Assembly: GCA_041399205.1 (NCBI GenBank)
Contig: JAWKTK010000010.1
Location: 62,001-126,000, forward strand
Reading direction: 5' to 3'
From: JAGQOZ01 sp041399205
GTDB taxonomy: Bacteria > Planctomycetota > Planctomycetia > Pirellulales > Pirellulaceae
Length of the DNA: 64,000 bases
Part shown: positions 20,798 through 31,345 of the stretch, in pieces
Numbering within the stretch: position 1 is the first letter of the stretch
Layout of the letters: each line of letters starts with the position of its first letter
Translations under genes and position numbers: made by a program
The notes under the pieces: generated by a model
What the model saw: only the letters and a program-made list of their open reading frames with translations
Told to the model about the DNA's origin: nothing
The model's database searches: none

Positions 20798-20910
20798 ACA
20801 ACGGCGGACGAGCGTCCGGCTTTCAAAATTCTGGAAAAATCTACGCAACTTCTATCGTACGAGAGCGATAATCTGTGCGACTCTTTCGCTACTCTATCGG
20901 AGAATTTGCC

Positions 20911-21621
20911 ATGCCAACGACGGCTGAAGTTTTAAGCAATCTAAACGGATATCCTCGAACGCTTGCGTGGAGCAATTTTGCGCCTCGCGCTACGTCGCCT
21001 TCGCCACCATTTTCGGCCCAAACCGGATCTGCTTTTCGTTGGCGAACCGGCGGAGTCACATTGCGAAACGGCATCTATCGTTTCAGTTCGGTACGAGTGG
21101 ACGTGAGTGTGATTGCGGCGGCAACGTGGCGTGACATGTCTTGGTATAACAATGCTGGAACGGCAGACAGACAGCGGCTGCTTGTGCACGAACAAGGACA
21201 TTTTGAGATTACGGGCTTGTGTGCCCGCGACTTATGTCGCGAATTGATGTCGCTGGAAATGAGTGACGATGTTGTTGGTGTTCTTCGCGGAGTTGGCGAT
21301 TCGGCCGCTGCGCGTCTTCAATATGCAAATCGGAAAATGAATGAAGACGCTCATCGCAAAGCATCGGAAATTCAAGCTTTACAACAGTGGTTGGAAAATG
21401 CAGTCGTTAATGGTAGCAACAGAGAAGGGCAGTACGAACGAGATACCAATCACGGTCAAAACGCACATGCGCAGCACCGTTGGACTCAGATCTTCCGCAT
21501 GTCTCTTGACCAAGACATACCTTTGTCACTTGTGATGGCCATGCATAATTGCAGTTCGTCAATGGGAACCAACTTGCAACAATGCATGTCCAATACCGCG
21601 CCTTCGGCATCATCGCCGTGA
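20911..21621 (+). CDS. DUF922-type zinc-metalloprotease-like protein
   Basis: About 236 residues resemble DUF922, annotated as putative secreted Zn-dependent proteases. The key string is RLLVHEQGHFEITGLCAR, which contains an HExxH zinc site (HEQGH), preceded by DVSVIAAATWRDMSWYNNAG. After residue 120 the protein is helical and charged. No signal peptide is apparent at the chosen ATG (MPTTAEVLSNLNGY). As the last gene of the T6SS strand it may be a second payload or a processing enzyme, but DUF922 also occurs outside T6SS. It converges with the glycosyltransferase gene 15 bases downstream. Confidence 0.65.
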   Translation: MPTTAEVLSNLNGYPRTLAWSNFAPRATSPSPPFSAQTGSAFRWRTGGVTLRNGIYRFSSVRVDVSVIAAATWRDMSWYNNAGTADRQRLLVHEQGHFEITGLCARDLCRELMSLEMSDDVVGVLRGVGDSAAARLQYANRKMNEDAHRKASEIQALQQWLENAVVNGSNREGQYERDTNHGQNAHAQHRWTQIFRMSLDQDIPLSLVMAMHNCSSSMGTNLQQCMSNTAPSASSP

Positions 21622-21635
21622 TATAAAATTACGGA

Positions 21636-23387
21636 TCAAGGTCGAATGATTTTCGTGAGCAACGTTTCCATGGCTTGGGCCAACCGTCGACTATCGCAGA
21701 CACTAGAAGCCAATAATTGGGAACGCATCGATGATCGTAATTCTGAGAGCCGATGCCACCGTGATTCGTCGGCGCAGGACGTGGCAATGCGGATATAGTC
21801 TGGCACGTCAGTTGCTACAAATTCGCTCAGCCCGGCTTCGCACATGAGCGTCTTGCTTGTTCTAGCGGCCCAGCGATCTCCGTCCAGCGAAACGACCGGG
21901 ACTCCTTGCCACAATGCTTCCATCGTCGTCGTTCCGCCGTTGTATGGAAACGGATCCAATGCCACGTCAATTTTGTCATAGGTTTTCAAAAACTGAAAAT
22001 GATCGCCGGGCTTTCCAAATTCGAGACGATCCTGGCCAACTCCACGCTGAACAAATTGATCAACCAAATACTGGCGATTCTGGGGTGATCGAACGTCTCG
22101 ATTGGCTATCAACAATCGAGAATCTGGCACTTGTCGCAAGATGTCTGCCCAGGCGTCCAAGACCATTCGCGTGATCTTGTATTGCGTGGCCAAACATCCG
22201 AAGGTGAACGACGGTCCTGCGGTGCACGGAGCCGCGACAACGTCTGGAGCATCGTGATTGGTTTCAAAGGTTAGGTAGCTTAGCGGCAGCTGAAGGATCT
22301 GTTCGGTGTAGAATTGCTGTTCGCTGGTGTAAACGACGTGGCGATCACCAATGATGTAGTCAATTTCGCGCAATCCGCTTGTGGCATACATGTTGAACCA
22401 GGCGGTTTGAACGAGTGCCGGTTTGTGGACAAATACGCCAAGACGATATGGCTTACTAAAAGCACTCAGGTCCACTAAAACATCAATCTGTAGATCGCGG
22501 ATTCGCTGGGCTAAGTCCCGGTTGCCGAGCGAGCTGACGTTGTGGATCGCGATGTTTTCTGTCGAGTTCAGCCAGTCAAATTCGGTGGTGGTTTGGGCAT
22601 CGTTGAACAAGTGGATTTGAAACTTACTTCGATCATGGTGGTTGATCAATGGCCACACCGGCTTCATGTAATTCGCATTGTGCAGGTGGGCCGATAGATA
22701 TCCGATGCGAATGGCGTCATGGTTCGATCGGCTTGGCTGATGCTCGAATTCAAGAATCGGCTGTTCCAGGCGTCGAAGCTGCGCGGCAAATGTTTCTCGA
22801 ATCTGCCGAATTTCGTGTTGGTCCAGCGAAATGGCGCCGGGAGCACAAGTGGCAAGCCCTGTCCAAACGTGCAGCGCGTCTGTCTGTTGGGCAACGACCT
22901 TGATTTCGCGGACCGCCGAATCGACATCTCCCAGACGGTAGTATGCGCGTCCTAGATTGTGACGAGCCTCAATGTTCTCCGCGTTTAGCTCTAACGCGGC
23001 TTGGTAAGCACCCAGTGACTGGGCAAACTCACCTACCTCACACAACGCGTTGCCAGTCAGGCACCAGTCGTGGTCATTCGCAGCGTCCATATCGATCACT
23101 CGATCCAGTGACCGAAGTGCGTCGACATAGCTTTCGTCTTCAATGCACGCCCGAGCGAACTGTCTCAGCAGATGGACGTCGTCTGGGGAAGCCTGAAGCT
23201 GTTGCCGAAGCCTTGTCTTATTGGACGAATCTGCTGGTGTCACCGGGGCAACTTCTAGTGCTTCAGGAGCTTGGATGCTTTGTCCAGAAGCCCCAGTTTG
23301 AAAGGCAGTTTGGGTGATTCCAGATCGCTTTCGGAATGATGATGGGCGTGGTTCGACGCGTGATGGTGATGATGATTGTCGCAGCAT
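21636..23387 (-). CDS. TPR plus O-GlcNAc-transferase-like glycosyltransferase (GT41)
   Basis: The 583-residue frame has N-terminal TPRs (LRQFARACIEDESYVDALRS, ALCEVGEFAQSLGAYQAALE, ARHNLGRAYYRLGDVDSAV) and a C-terminal SPINDLY/OGT catalytic region. Motifs are RIGYLSAHLHNANYMKP, IDVLVDLSAFSKPYRLGVF, TFGCLATQYKITRMVLDAWA, KIDVALDPFPYNGGTTTMEA and LWQGVPVVSLDGDRWAARTS. The family transfers GlcNAc or another sugar from a nucleotide donor onto Ser/Thr of proteins. The first 44 codons overlap the upstream Cys-rich gene in another frame. The real start may be a GTG just inside 23255, or the overlap may reflect an indel. Confidence 0.85.
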   Translation of the reverse strand: MLRQSSSPSRVEPRPSSFRKRSGITQTAFQTGASGQSIQAPEALEVAPVTPADSSNKTRLRQQLQASPDDVHLLRQFARACIEDESYVDALRSLDRVIDMDAANDHDWCLTGNALCEVGEFAQSLGAYQAALELNAENIEARHNLGRAYYRLGDVDSAVREIKVVAQQTDALHVWTGLATCAPGAISLDQHEIRQIRETFAAQLRRLEQPILEFEHQPSRSNHDAIRIGYLSAHLHNANYMKPVWPLINHHDRSKFQIHLFNDAQTTTEFDWLNSTENIAIHNVSSLGNRDLAQRIRDLQIDVLVDLSAFSKPYRLGVFVHKPALVQTAWFNMYATSGLREIDYIIGDRHVVYTSEQQFYTEQILQLPLSYLTFETNHDAPDVVAAPCTAGPSFTFGCLATQYKITRMVLDAWADILRQVPDSRLLIANRDVRSPQNRQYLVDQFVQRGVGQDRLEFGKPGDHFQFLKTYDKIDVALDPFPYNGGTTTMEALWQGVPVVSLDGDRWAARTSKTLMCEAGLSEFVATDVPDYIRIATSCADESRWHRLSELRSSMRSQLLASSVCDSRRLAQAMETLLTKIIRP

Positions 23388-24091
23388 TTCTCACAGCAAT
23401 AAATGGTCTGAGGCACCATTTTGCGAACCTTCACTTCGCATGGCTGCTTCACATATTCGGGAACTTGGACTTCTACGGTCCTGGTCTTTTCAACTGGGAC
23501 TAATTTGTAAGCGATCTCTTCGCACACAAGTTCTTTGGTTTTCTTGGGAGTCTTGACGCAATAGTCAATGGTCCGCTTTGTTTTCTCGAAAACGACTTGA
23601 AGTTCTTCCGAGCATTCGGATTTGATTCCGTCAACTTCGCGAACCACTTCACAGCAACAAGGTTCTTCAACGCAGATCTTATTTCCACATTGATCACAGC
23701 ACTCTTTTAGTCTAACGCCCTGCTGAAATTCGCTGACAGGAACTTTGGTTTTGCACTCTTTGGTCACCGGGATTTCAACTAGTTTGCAATTGGTTTCTGT
23801 GATTTCCTTCGACTTCACTTCATCATCCAGGTAGCAAACTTCCTTGTAAATCTTACGCTCGTCCGGCACTCGTTTGAACACCGTATAGGTCTCTTCTCGC
23901 GTTTCAGTCTTATAGACTAAGCAGCTCTTGACCTGCGTTTCGATTACCGTTTTGGGGACCATGACGGTGCGAGCGACCAGGCGGTGCTTTCCACATTGCG
24001 CGCCACAGGATTCGCAGCAGTCGTCAGCCTGAAGACTTCCTGCAATACTTCCCACAATGGCGAAAAGGGCGACGAGTATCTGCTTTTGCAT
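23255..24091 (-). CDS. Exported Cys/Lys-rich planctomycete wall-type protein (YTV-like) with His-rich tail
   Basis: This 278-residue protein starts at an ATG with a good AAGGAAG site and has a signal peptide (MQKQILVALFAIVGSIAGSL, cleavage near QADD). The body alternates short beta-like strings that resemble YTV-domain proteins of planctomycete cell walls: RTVMVPKTVIETQ, EETYTVFKRVPDERKIYKEV, RKMVPQTIYCCEKCC. Cys pairs recur (DDCCESCGAQCG, KECCDQCGNKIC, EEPCCCEV), suggesting disulfide cross-linking or metal sites. The tail has a five-His run plus further His pairs, a probable metal-binding segment. The ATG at 24091 is preferred over the upstream one because of the ribosome site and signal peptide. 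Confidence 0.7.
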   Translation of the reverse strand: MQKQILVALFAIVGSIAGSLQADDCCESCGAQCGKHRLVARTVMVPKTVIETQVKSCLVYKTETREETYTVFKRVPDERKIYKEVCYLDDEVKSKEITETNCKLVEIPVTKECKTKVPVSEFQQGVRLKECCDQCGNKICVEEPCCCEVVREVDGIKSECSEELQVVFEKTKRTIDYCVKTPKKTKELVCEEIAYKLVPVEKTRTVEVQVPEYVKQPCEVKVRKMVPQTIYCCEKCCDNHHHHHASNHAHHHSESDLESPKLPFKLGLLDKASKLLKH

Positions 24092-24277
24092 TGAAACTTC
24101 CTTGTAAATGCACGATTCAACCAAGCGGAATGCTTTTAGGAAATCGACATATTCATTCCTTCAAGACGATAAAATACTCGAACGACGGTATTGGGAAGCG
24201 TGGTAAACTTTGACGGCTGCTAAAACGTGATGGGGAAGTGAGCGCGGTTCGAAACAAGAGTCTGAGTGGAGAGAAAC

Positions 24278-24763
24278 GTGTTGCAAGAAATACCATGGGA
24301 ATGGCAGGAATGTGCGTTGCCGGAGAGGGCAGAGGAGTTGATTCGTCGAGGAGCCGAGGTCGGCAAATCAATTGACTGTTTTGACTTCGTACCAAGCGAC
24401 CATCGATACGTTTGGAACGTGCTGAACTCGTTTCCTCGTTGCCGCTTCTGTGAATGGGGTAGTGGCGCGGGCGTGGTAACGGGCTTGGCAGCAATCCTGG
24501 GGTTTGAATCCACAGGCTTTGAAATCAATGCCCAATTGGCCGCCGCGTCGCAAGATCTGTTACATGCACTACGGATCGACGCAGCAATTATCAATGCTGA
24601 TTACCTGCAGGTTGCTTCTAATGCGGATATTGTATTTGTCTACTGTTGGCCGGGACAGATGCAGCGTACGGAAGAGCATTTCAGTGCCACTGCCTCGCAT
24701 TCGGCGATATTGCTGGCATGTCACGGTGCATCCGACATAAGGGTGATGCGTAAGGCAGTCTAG
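24278..24763 (+). CDS. Small class I SAM-methyltransferase-like protein
   Basis: About 161 residues contain a Rossmann motif I (RFCEWGSGAGVVTGLAAILG) followed by an acidic strand end (STGFEINAQLAAASQDLL), as in SAM-dependent methyltransferases. A motif II-like IINADYLQVASNADIVFVYC follows. The substrate is unknown and the family looks like uncharacterised short methyltransferases of planctomycetes. GTG 24278 has a GGAGA site; GTG 24266 is an alternative in the same frame. It diverges from the Cys-rich gene across about 185 bases. Confidence 0.6.
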   Translation: MLQEIPWEWQECALPERAEELIRRGAEVGKSIDCFDFVPSDHRYVWNVLNSFPRCRFCEWGSGAGVVTGLAAILGFESTGFEINAQLAAASQDLLHALRIDAAIINADYLQVASNADIVFVYCWPGQMQRTEEHFSATASHSAILLACHGASDIRVMRKAV

Positions 24764-24907
24764 GTGTTCTAGGTTGAATAAGATGCGAAATAGTGGAATG
24801 GTATTTCTTAAGGGGATCCTAGCCGATCTGAACTTAGGTGGCGATGCAAAATGAACTGACTTCATTTCGGCGTTCAAGGACGAACCTGCCTCTAGTTCGG
24901 ATCAAGG

Positions 24908-26210
24908 ATGATGAAGAAATATTTTTCCGTTAGCGTAGTACTGTTGAGCTTGTTTTCGCAGCTCTCAGACTCGGCATTCGCCCAGGACACTCCCGCTGCT
25001 CCTACACCCACGATTTTTTCCTTCCTGGGTATTCCGCAAGGTGCCAAGAAAGTTCACGGCGCTTTGTTCAATCGTAAGGGAAAGCATCCCAAGCTGGAAA
25101 AGAAGCCACCCTTAAAGGCGCTGAATGACCCCGCCAATCTAGAATCAGAATGGCCGGCGATAAAGAAGGCTGCCGAAGTGAAGATGGCCGAAGATGCGGC
25201 GCAGCAAAAGATCAAGGGCGTAAAATATCTAACGGAGTATGGTTGCGGTTGCTACGATTCAGACGGATCGGTGACGGAAGCCATCGTTGCGACATTGACC
25301 GATTGCACCGAGTCAGTACGAGTTGCCGCGATTGAAGCGGTAGCAGACGCTGCCCGCGGAAAATGTTGCAACAACTGTGGACAGGTGTGTTGTTGCAATG
25401 AAGACATCCTAAAAACGCTCGCTCGTATTGCTTACGAACGCGACGAAACCGGATGCTACCTGGAGGCGTCCAAGCGAGTTCGCGAAGCGGCAGCCAGCAC
25501 TAGCACTATGCTGTCGAGGTCGAGGTCCGGTGGAAGAAGAGATGCCCGAGCCCGAAAAAGACGAAGAACCAGAGGACGAACCAGAAGGCACGGACGCATC
25601 ATCTGAGGACGAACCAGAAGGCGCAGGCAGCGACGAAGAATCCGCAGATGCCGTGGAATCGATCAAAAAAGCGGAAAATGATTTTACGTTTAATCAGTTG
25701 GGTAAGACGGACGTCCAGCTTCAGCCATACGCACCACTGGTGGAAGCCTCATCGCCAGCAACTGCCAGGTCCATTATCTTGCGGCAGCCACAATCGATCG
25801 CCGGAGATGGAGTTGTTAAGTTGGCCGACAATTGGCTGGCTCAAAAAGATCAATCGCAGGCAGCGGTTTCTGGCGGTGGTTACGGACATCTTTTGCATAT
25901 CGATCCTGCTCGTCAACTTGCTCATGTCCACTTTGAAAGCCAACGCCTCGTTCCGTCAGCAGGGACGCTCATGAACGTAGTGCGTCGCGGTGAAGCGGGG
26001 CAAGTTGTGCTAGGGCTGGTCGAAGTGACCGAAACCTATCCTGGCTCGGCTAATGTGAAAGCAATCAAAGGTGATTTTTCACAGCTGGTTCGAGGAGACG
26101 TCGTTGTGCCTGCTCCACCAGTCGTAGATGTGCCGCACGCGAGCACAGCGAATGCCAGTCGCCGTACGAAAGCAACTCGAACCGGATTCATGAATGGCAA
26201 TCGTTTTTAG
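24908..26210 (+). CDS. Exported HEAT-repeat protein with Cys clusters and acidic linker, one frameshift
   Basis: The gene opens with a signal peptide (MMKKYFSVSVVLLSLFSQLS, cleavage near AFAQ). A HEAT-like core follows: KIKGVKYLTEYGCGCYDSDG, SVRVAAIEAVADAARGKCC, and a CCNNCGQVCCC cluster likely to bind metal. Near 25500 the frame shifts into ALALCCRGRGPVEEEMPEPE and an acidic linker built on two copies of an 18-base repeat encoding EDEPEG (25572 and 25605). The C-terminal domain (YGHLLHIDPARQLAHVHFES, TETYPGSANVKAIKGDFSQL, VRGDVVVP) is a beta-rich module common in planctomycete exported proteins. Function is unknown. Confidence 0.7.
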
Positions 26211-26254
26211 GAATCATTGATCAGGCCAGTCTGCGTTGCGAACGAGCATGTCAG

Positions 26255-26290
26255 AAGCGGTGTTGTGTCCAAATGGACGCAACACCGCTT
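26255..26290 (+). terminator. Strong terminator after the HEAT-repeat gene
   Basis: An 11-bp arm AAGCGGTGTTG pairs with CAACACCGCTT, with a further inner GTCC/GGAC pairing around an AAAT loop. A TTTTCG tract follows. It is a classic intrinsic terminator for the gene ending at 26210. Confidence 0.85.
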
Positions 26291-26427
26291 TTCGTTGACG
26301 AAGCATTGACGCAGCACATTCCTGCGTCCAAATCCCGCCCGAGCAAATGCTATACTTTACAAAGATTTCGTTTTCGATTTACTCTGTTCCGTCTCGACTC
26401 GCGATTTTGCATGCAGGAGTGTAATGG

Positions 26428-29400
26428 ATGAACCAGTCGTCCGGCGCCGGTTGGCGCAAGCAAAAAGGGGCGTCAAGTGCAGGTCGCAGTCGCGGTTCCT
26501 GGGAAGAACGAAACCCCAATCTTCGTGAAACGACTGCATTTCGCCAGCGTCTTAAACTGTTCACGCTGTTGTCCGCTTCTTTGGATTGATCGGCGCTGAT
26601 CTATACGCTTTTGCAAACGGCACTGACCGTTCCCATGTTGGCAATTGCCGTCACCTCGTTCGATTCGTCGTTGCCCCCGAATGCGTTAGCGTGGGAAGAC
26701 GTGAAGCGTCTAGATGCAACATTGGCGTCCTACGATAACGTCAAACTGACAACGGAATTGCAGCCTCCGGCATCCAAGATTGAATTTGTCGATTACGTGG
26801 AAGGCTACCTAAGAGAAGTGGAACCGGGCGGGCCAGATGGGAATCTGGTATTGCTGTATATCAGCGCGCATGGAGTGGTTGACGAACAAGGTCGAGCGTG
26901 TCTTCTGCTTGGCGAAAGCAATCCTTTAGATAGTGAAACTTGGTTGACGCTGGAAGAACTATTGGCGGTTTTTAATCGAGTTGATCGGCTCAGGTCTGTC
27001 CAGAAGTTAGTATTCTTAGATGCGAATCGAATTTGCCGAAACTGGATGCTTGGGCAAACATATAACAGCTTTGCCGATCAGATTGCCGCCGCTATGGAGT
27101 CTTCCCGGAGTCGAAAAACTGGCGGTGATCAATTCCACAAGTCCAGGGCAGGTCGGGCAAATTTCGTTAGCCCAGGGAGGCTCGGTTTTTGGGTTTGCCG
27201 TCGCTGATGCTCTGCGAGGCGCCGTGGCGGCAGATGCTCGTAAGTTTGATATCAAGCAATTGATAAACTATCTCCAAAGCACAGTCGGCGGAATTGCCTA
27301 TGGTGTGAATGCCGAACAGCAAACTCCGATGTTGCTGCCCAACGATTGTGATTTTCCTGTTGCTTATGTGGCGGGATATGAATCGCTTGAAACAGAGGCG
27401 GTGAATGCCGATAAGCACTTCCAAGAGACGAGTCCGTTGTGGTCTCAACATCAGGAATGGTTACAGCGTTCTGTCTTCAGAAGCAGGCCCGTCGCATGGG
27501 CTCGACTTGAGCACTTACTGGTACGCCTGGACCAGTTGTCGATTGCCGGCCAAGCGTATTCGACCCAGTTCGATCAAGCCTTGACGCTTGCCAAAGAACT
27601 GTTGCGTGAATTCGAAAGTTCGAATTTAGTTGGTGCCTACGAAGGCAGTACGCTGGCTTTGGCAAACGCATTGGAACCGCTCAGCGATGCAGAGATGGCC
27701 ATTGCTTCGAGTCGTTGGGATGCGTTTCAAGCGAAGAAGCATTCGCAGCCTGAGGAATTATCCGTCGTAACCACCGAAGCGACAGGCGACAACACACAAG
27801 GTCAGCCAGAACCCTCGCTCCCGGTAGCTGAAACGCCGCTTTCGTATCGACCGGCGGCCACACTGGTGTTGTCAAAATTTCGCTCGCGCGAATTGACACC
27901 AGGTGATTTGCCCGATGCGTTGGAATTTCTCGATACCGCCGTCCAAGCACCTCGATTCGACTTTTCAGAAATACAATTCTTACGAATCGCCGAACATTGG
28001 TGCAATTCGACCGCAGCGCGGAACTTGGCAGGGTTGTTTCCGCCACTGATGTTGCGAACCATATCGCAATCCCGGCTGATATACGTACGCACTATTGGAT
28101 TCGGATGTGGCTGGATCAGATAGAAACGAACGTTCGCCGCACGCAAGACTTAGTATTGATCGGATCGCAAAGTACACTGCAAGCGGCTGATCAAGAATGG
28201 AATTCGTTGTTTGGTACGTCGACCGGAAGTGGCGATTTTCATGATCTCCATCAATTCAGTGAACTTGTGTCCGACGCGTACTATTGGCGAGACCGGTCGT
28301 GGACTGTGATGCCCCATCTTTTGTTTTGGGTGTCGTCGGAGACTGTTTTTCACCGCGACGTCGGGCTGGTGGATCGAATTGTTCGCCTGGCGGATTCTAC
28401 TTTTGAGTTGTCAAACCTGTTAGATTCGGTCCCCGATTCGATTCCAACGGCCAGCATTCAGGCTGAATTAGAGTCGCAAAGGAACGATGTCGCAGCCGTG
28501 CTGCGTGAACTGGAACGAGCGTTCGGGAATCGAGTCAGCGAACTGGAGCGGTCCGGTAGCATACGTGAATCGCTGGCTGAAATCACAGTAGTTTTAAGTA
28601 CGCCGCTGGTAACCGGGCAAACTCGAAGCGGGCTGATGCGAAAACTTGTGGACCATTTATCACAGTCGATCTCGGAAACGTCGCCAGTCGATCACAAAGC
28701 TGACGGCGCGTATGCGGAATGGCTCGCTGGCAAACCGAATTCGGCGCTATTGCGTATCTTGTCCGTGGCCGCAGCGGACCAACAGAATTCTACCAACCGG
28801 CAGATGCGATCCGGACAATTCGCTAAGATCGGTGGCCAAATTCGAAATCGTATCGCGTCTTTGAGCCAAGCGGTACAACCCAGCATTTTGGAAACCGAGG
28901 ACCGATTGGCCAATTCGAATTTGTCCATCGCCCAATCTCGCAGCGGTCTCAGCCAGGCAGATCAATTGATTCGCCCAGTTGTATCCATATCGCCTCGGCA
29001 TCCCTGGTCTGAATCTGCGTCGAACCCTGGCTACGACCTGCACCGCATAGATGTTCTTGCATGGTTGCTTTGGCATGGCGAAAGAAGCCTCTTCGACTTC
29101 TATGCTTCGACCGCATCGTTTGATACGCCGTTTTTTGTCGAATCGGTTCGCCAGCACTTGTCTGCATCGATGATTGCATGGCCCGGTAAATCGGCGCACC
29201 GGGAACTATTGAGGAAGCGGTTGGAGGAATCAGAAGCGGGCCTGCTTTCCTGGAAGCCCATCGAAACGACCGACTCAGAAAAATTACCGGGCGAACCATT
29301 TCTGCACCATCAGATTAAGTTCCAAGGCAATGCCTTGTTTCCACCGGGTGACGTCGCCTTGTTTACACGCGCTGCCGGTACCGAGATCCGAGTTGAAGAA

Positions 29401-31253
29401 GAAGCGTCCAATCAGCCCGCCACACGAATGGCTCGCAATATTCACGAATCCACTGTCACAGAACAGACATTGCTGGACGTTGTGGCAAGTTCCGAATTTG
29501 AAGCGGTTGCTTTATTTCGTGGACACGTTCGAAAGGTGCCATTTTACGGCCAAGAAGTAAAGGGGCCGATTGTTCGATTATCGAACGATCCAACCTTAAT
29601 GGCCAGGGTTCGGGTCAAGGGCGACCGGAAGGAAATTACTCAGTTGGTCTTTGTGTTAGACTGCTCTGGCTCGATGAAAAACAACGGCAGAATGAGCAAA
29701 GCGAAACGAGTGTTGGAAAGCGTTTTGGAAAGTCTTGAAGTCGATGTGGCTCCGTTTCGAGTGAGTCTTGTAGCCTACGGCCACCGTTCTCATTGGGAAA
29801 AGACCGGCGACAAAACGTACACGCCAGCAGCCAGTCCGTACTTTCGTGAATTCGGACGCGGAACCTTGCCCTTACCAGGAGATGACGTTCAGCTGGTTTA
29901 CGAAAGTCCAGCTCGATTCGGTAACGATGAAAGACGAGATCTCTTGAAGGTAATCGATCAACTTGACCACTTTGGTGAGACTCCTCTGTTTTTCGCGGTA
30001 CAGCAGGCGGTCCAGGCATTGGATGACCGCGACGGACCCAAGCATGTTATTGTCATCACGGACGGTGATCCAGATGTATTTGGTCGAGCAACTCCGCCTC
30101 GTGAAAACAAACTTCTCTCTGCCAGCAGTTTTACTCAGCAAGTCTTGCAGCCACTGGCTAATGGAAACTCGTCTATCAATCTCAATTTCGTTTTCTTTCA
30201 ATTTGGTGGTGGCGAAATAGGGCAACTTGTCCGCGGCCGTCCCGGAATTAATACTTTCGTAGCGAATCAGGAGCAGGAACTACAGTCGGCCATCTTGGAA
30301 TCCTTGAAGATTTCGCAGTTCTATGTGCAAGACGTAGAACAGAGCAAGCCTGCGAAACGCATTCAGCTAAACCAATATTGGGACGAACCAAATATTCAGG
30401 TTCAAGGACGCGTCTTTGAAGTGGTGTTGGACGGAGCTGCCGCGCGAAACCAGCTACAGTGAAGTTGTTTGGTGGAGATCGCTTGGAGTTGTTCTATAAC
30501 ACACGAGCCAATCGGTTGGAGCACGAGCGGTTCACGACAAACCTGCGTCAGCAAGTGCCCGACCTCCGGTACAAGGAATCGCTCGGTCGAAGTGACGCTT
30601 ACTTTGTAGCGGCCCATGTACCGGAGATCGAAGGACGCCAAAATGTCACGTTCGTCGTGTCCGTCCAGAATAATTCGGCATTTGAATATAGCGAACGACC
30701 TCGATATATCTGGGCAGAAATTCGTCCGATTTACACGCCTGGCGGCACGCCCGGTGATCCGGTTTTTTACGCATTCGATCCTCAGTTTCAAAACAACCAA
30801 CCGGTTCCTGTCTTGCAATTCCCAACAGGGAATTGGCCCAGCCAAGCAGAATGGGCAGAAGTTCGGCTGGCTTTTTCAACCTACGATCAAGACGTTGACG
30901 CTGTAGTCAAGAGGATCGGCATTGCGGACAAGTCGAACTATACGTTGTTTGACGATGTCCAGCTAAAATTTGAACCTCGCCGAGACGCCAGCGGCGCTTT
31001 AGAGCTGATTGTGAACGAAGAACATGCACGCAATTCAGAATACTTTCCGCTGTGGCTGCAATTCGATCCCCAGCCCGCGAGGATTTCACACGAATTTCTT
31101 GCCAGCGGAACTCGAGTTCGTCATATCTTAGGGTTCACACAACAAAGTATTCAAGGACGCGAGATGGTCCAGCTAAAGGCCGCGCCAAAGTCATCGTTGG
31201 TCAAGAATTGGATCGAAGTCAAACCGCTGATTGTGGAAATTCCCAAACGCTGA
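26428..31253 (+). CDS. Giant membrane-anchored caspase-like (degenerate) plus vWA protein, four or more frameshifts
   Basis: Joining frames gives about 1608 residues. A basic N terminus (WRKQKGASSAGRSRGSWEER) precedes a membrane segment near residue 55 (LIYTLLQTALTVPMLAIAVT). A caspase/C14-like domain follows (residues 70-310). Its His motif LLYISAHGV is present near residue 146, but the Cys site near 195 reads LVFLDANRI, with Ala where the nucleophile normally stands. A long helical region (330-1000) leads to a vWA domain with MIDAS DCSGS at 29659-29673 and VIVITDGDPDVFG. The C-terminal 260 residues are beta-rich and unrecognised. Frames change near 26580, 27090, 28040 and 30460. It starts at an ATG behind AGGAG. 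Confidence 0.7.
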
Positions 31254-31345
31254 TGTCGCCTGTGTCTGGGGGCAATCTCCGTTCGCAATCAGCTGAAAGC
31301 TTATTCGACGAACAAGAAGCGGTGACTTGTGCGGAAGGCTTGATC

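Noticed and set aside
20798..20953. In-frame continuation after the FHA protein stop (TTADERPAFKILEKS...)
   Set aside because: The 50 open codons look protein-like but cannot be matched to a domain, so they were not added to the gene.
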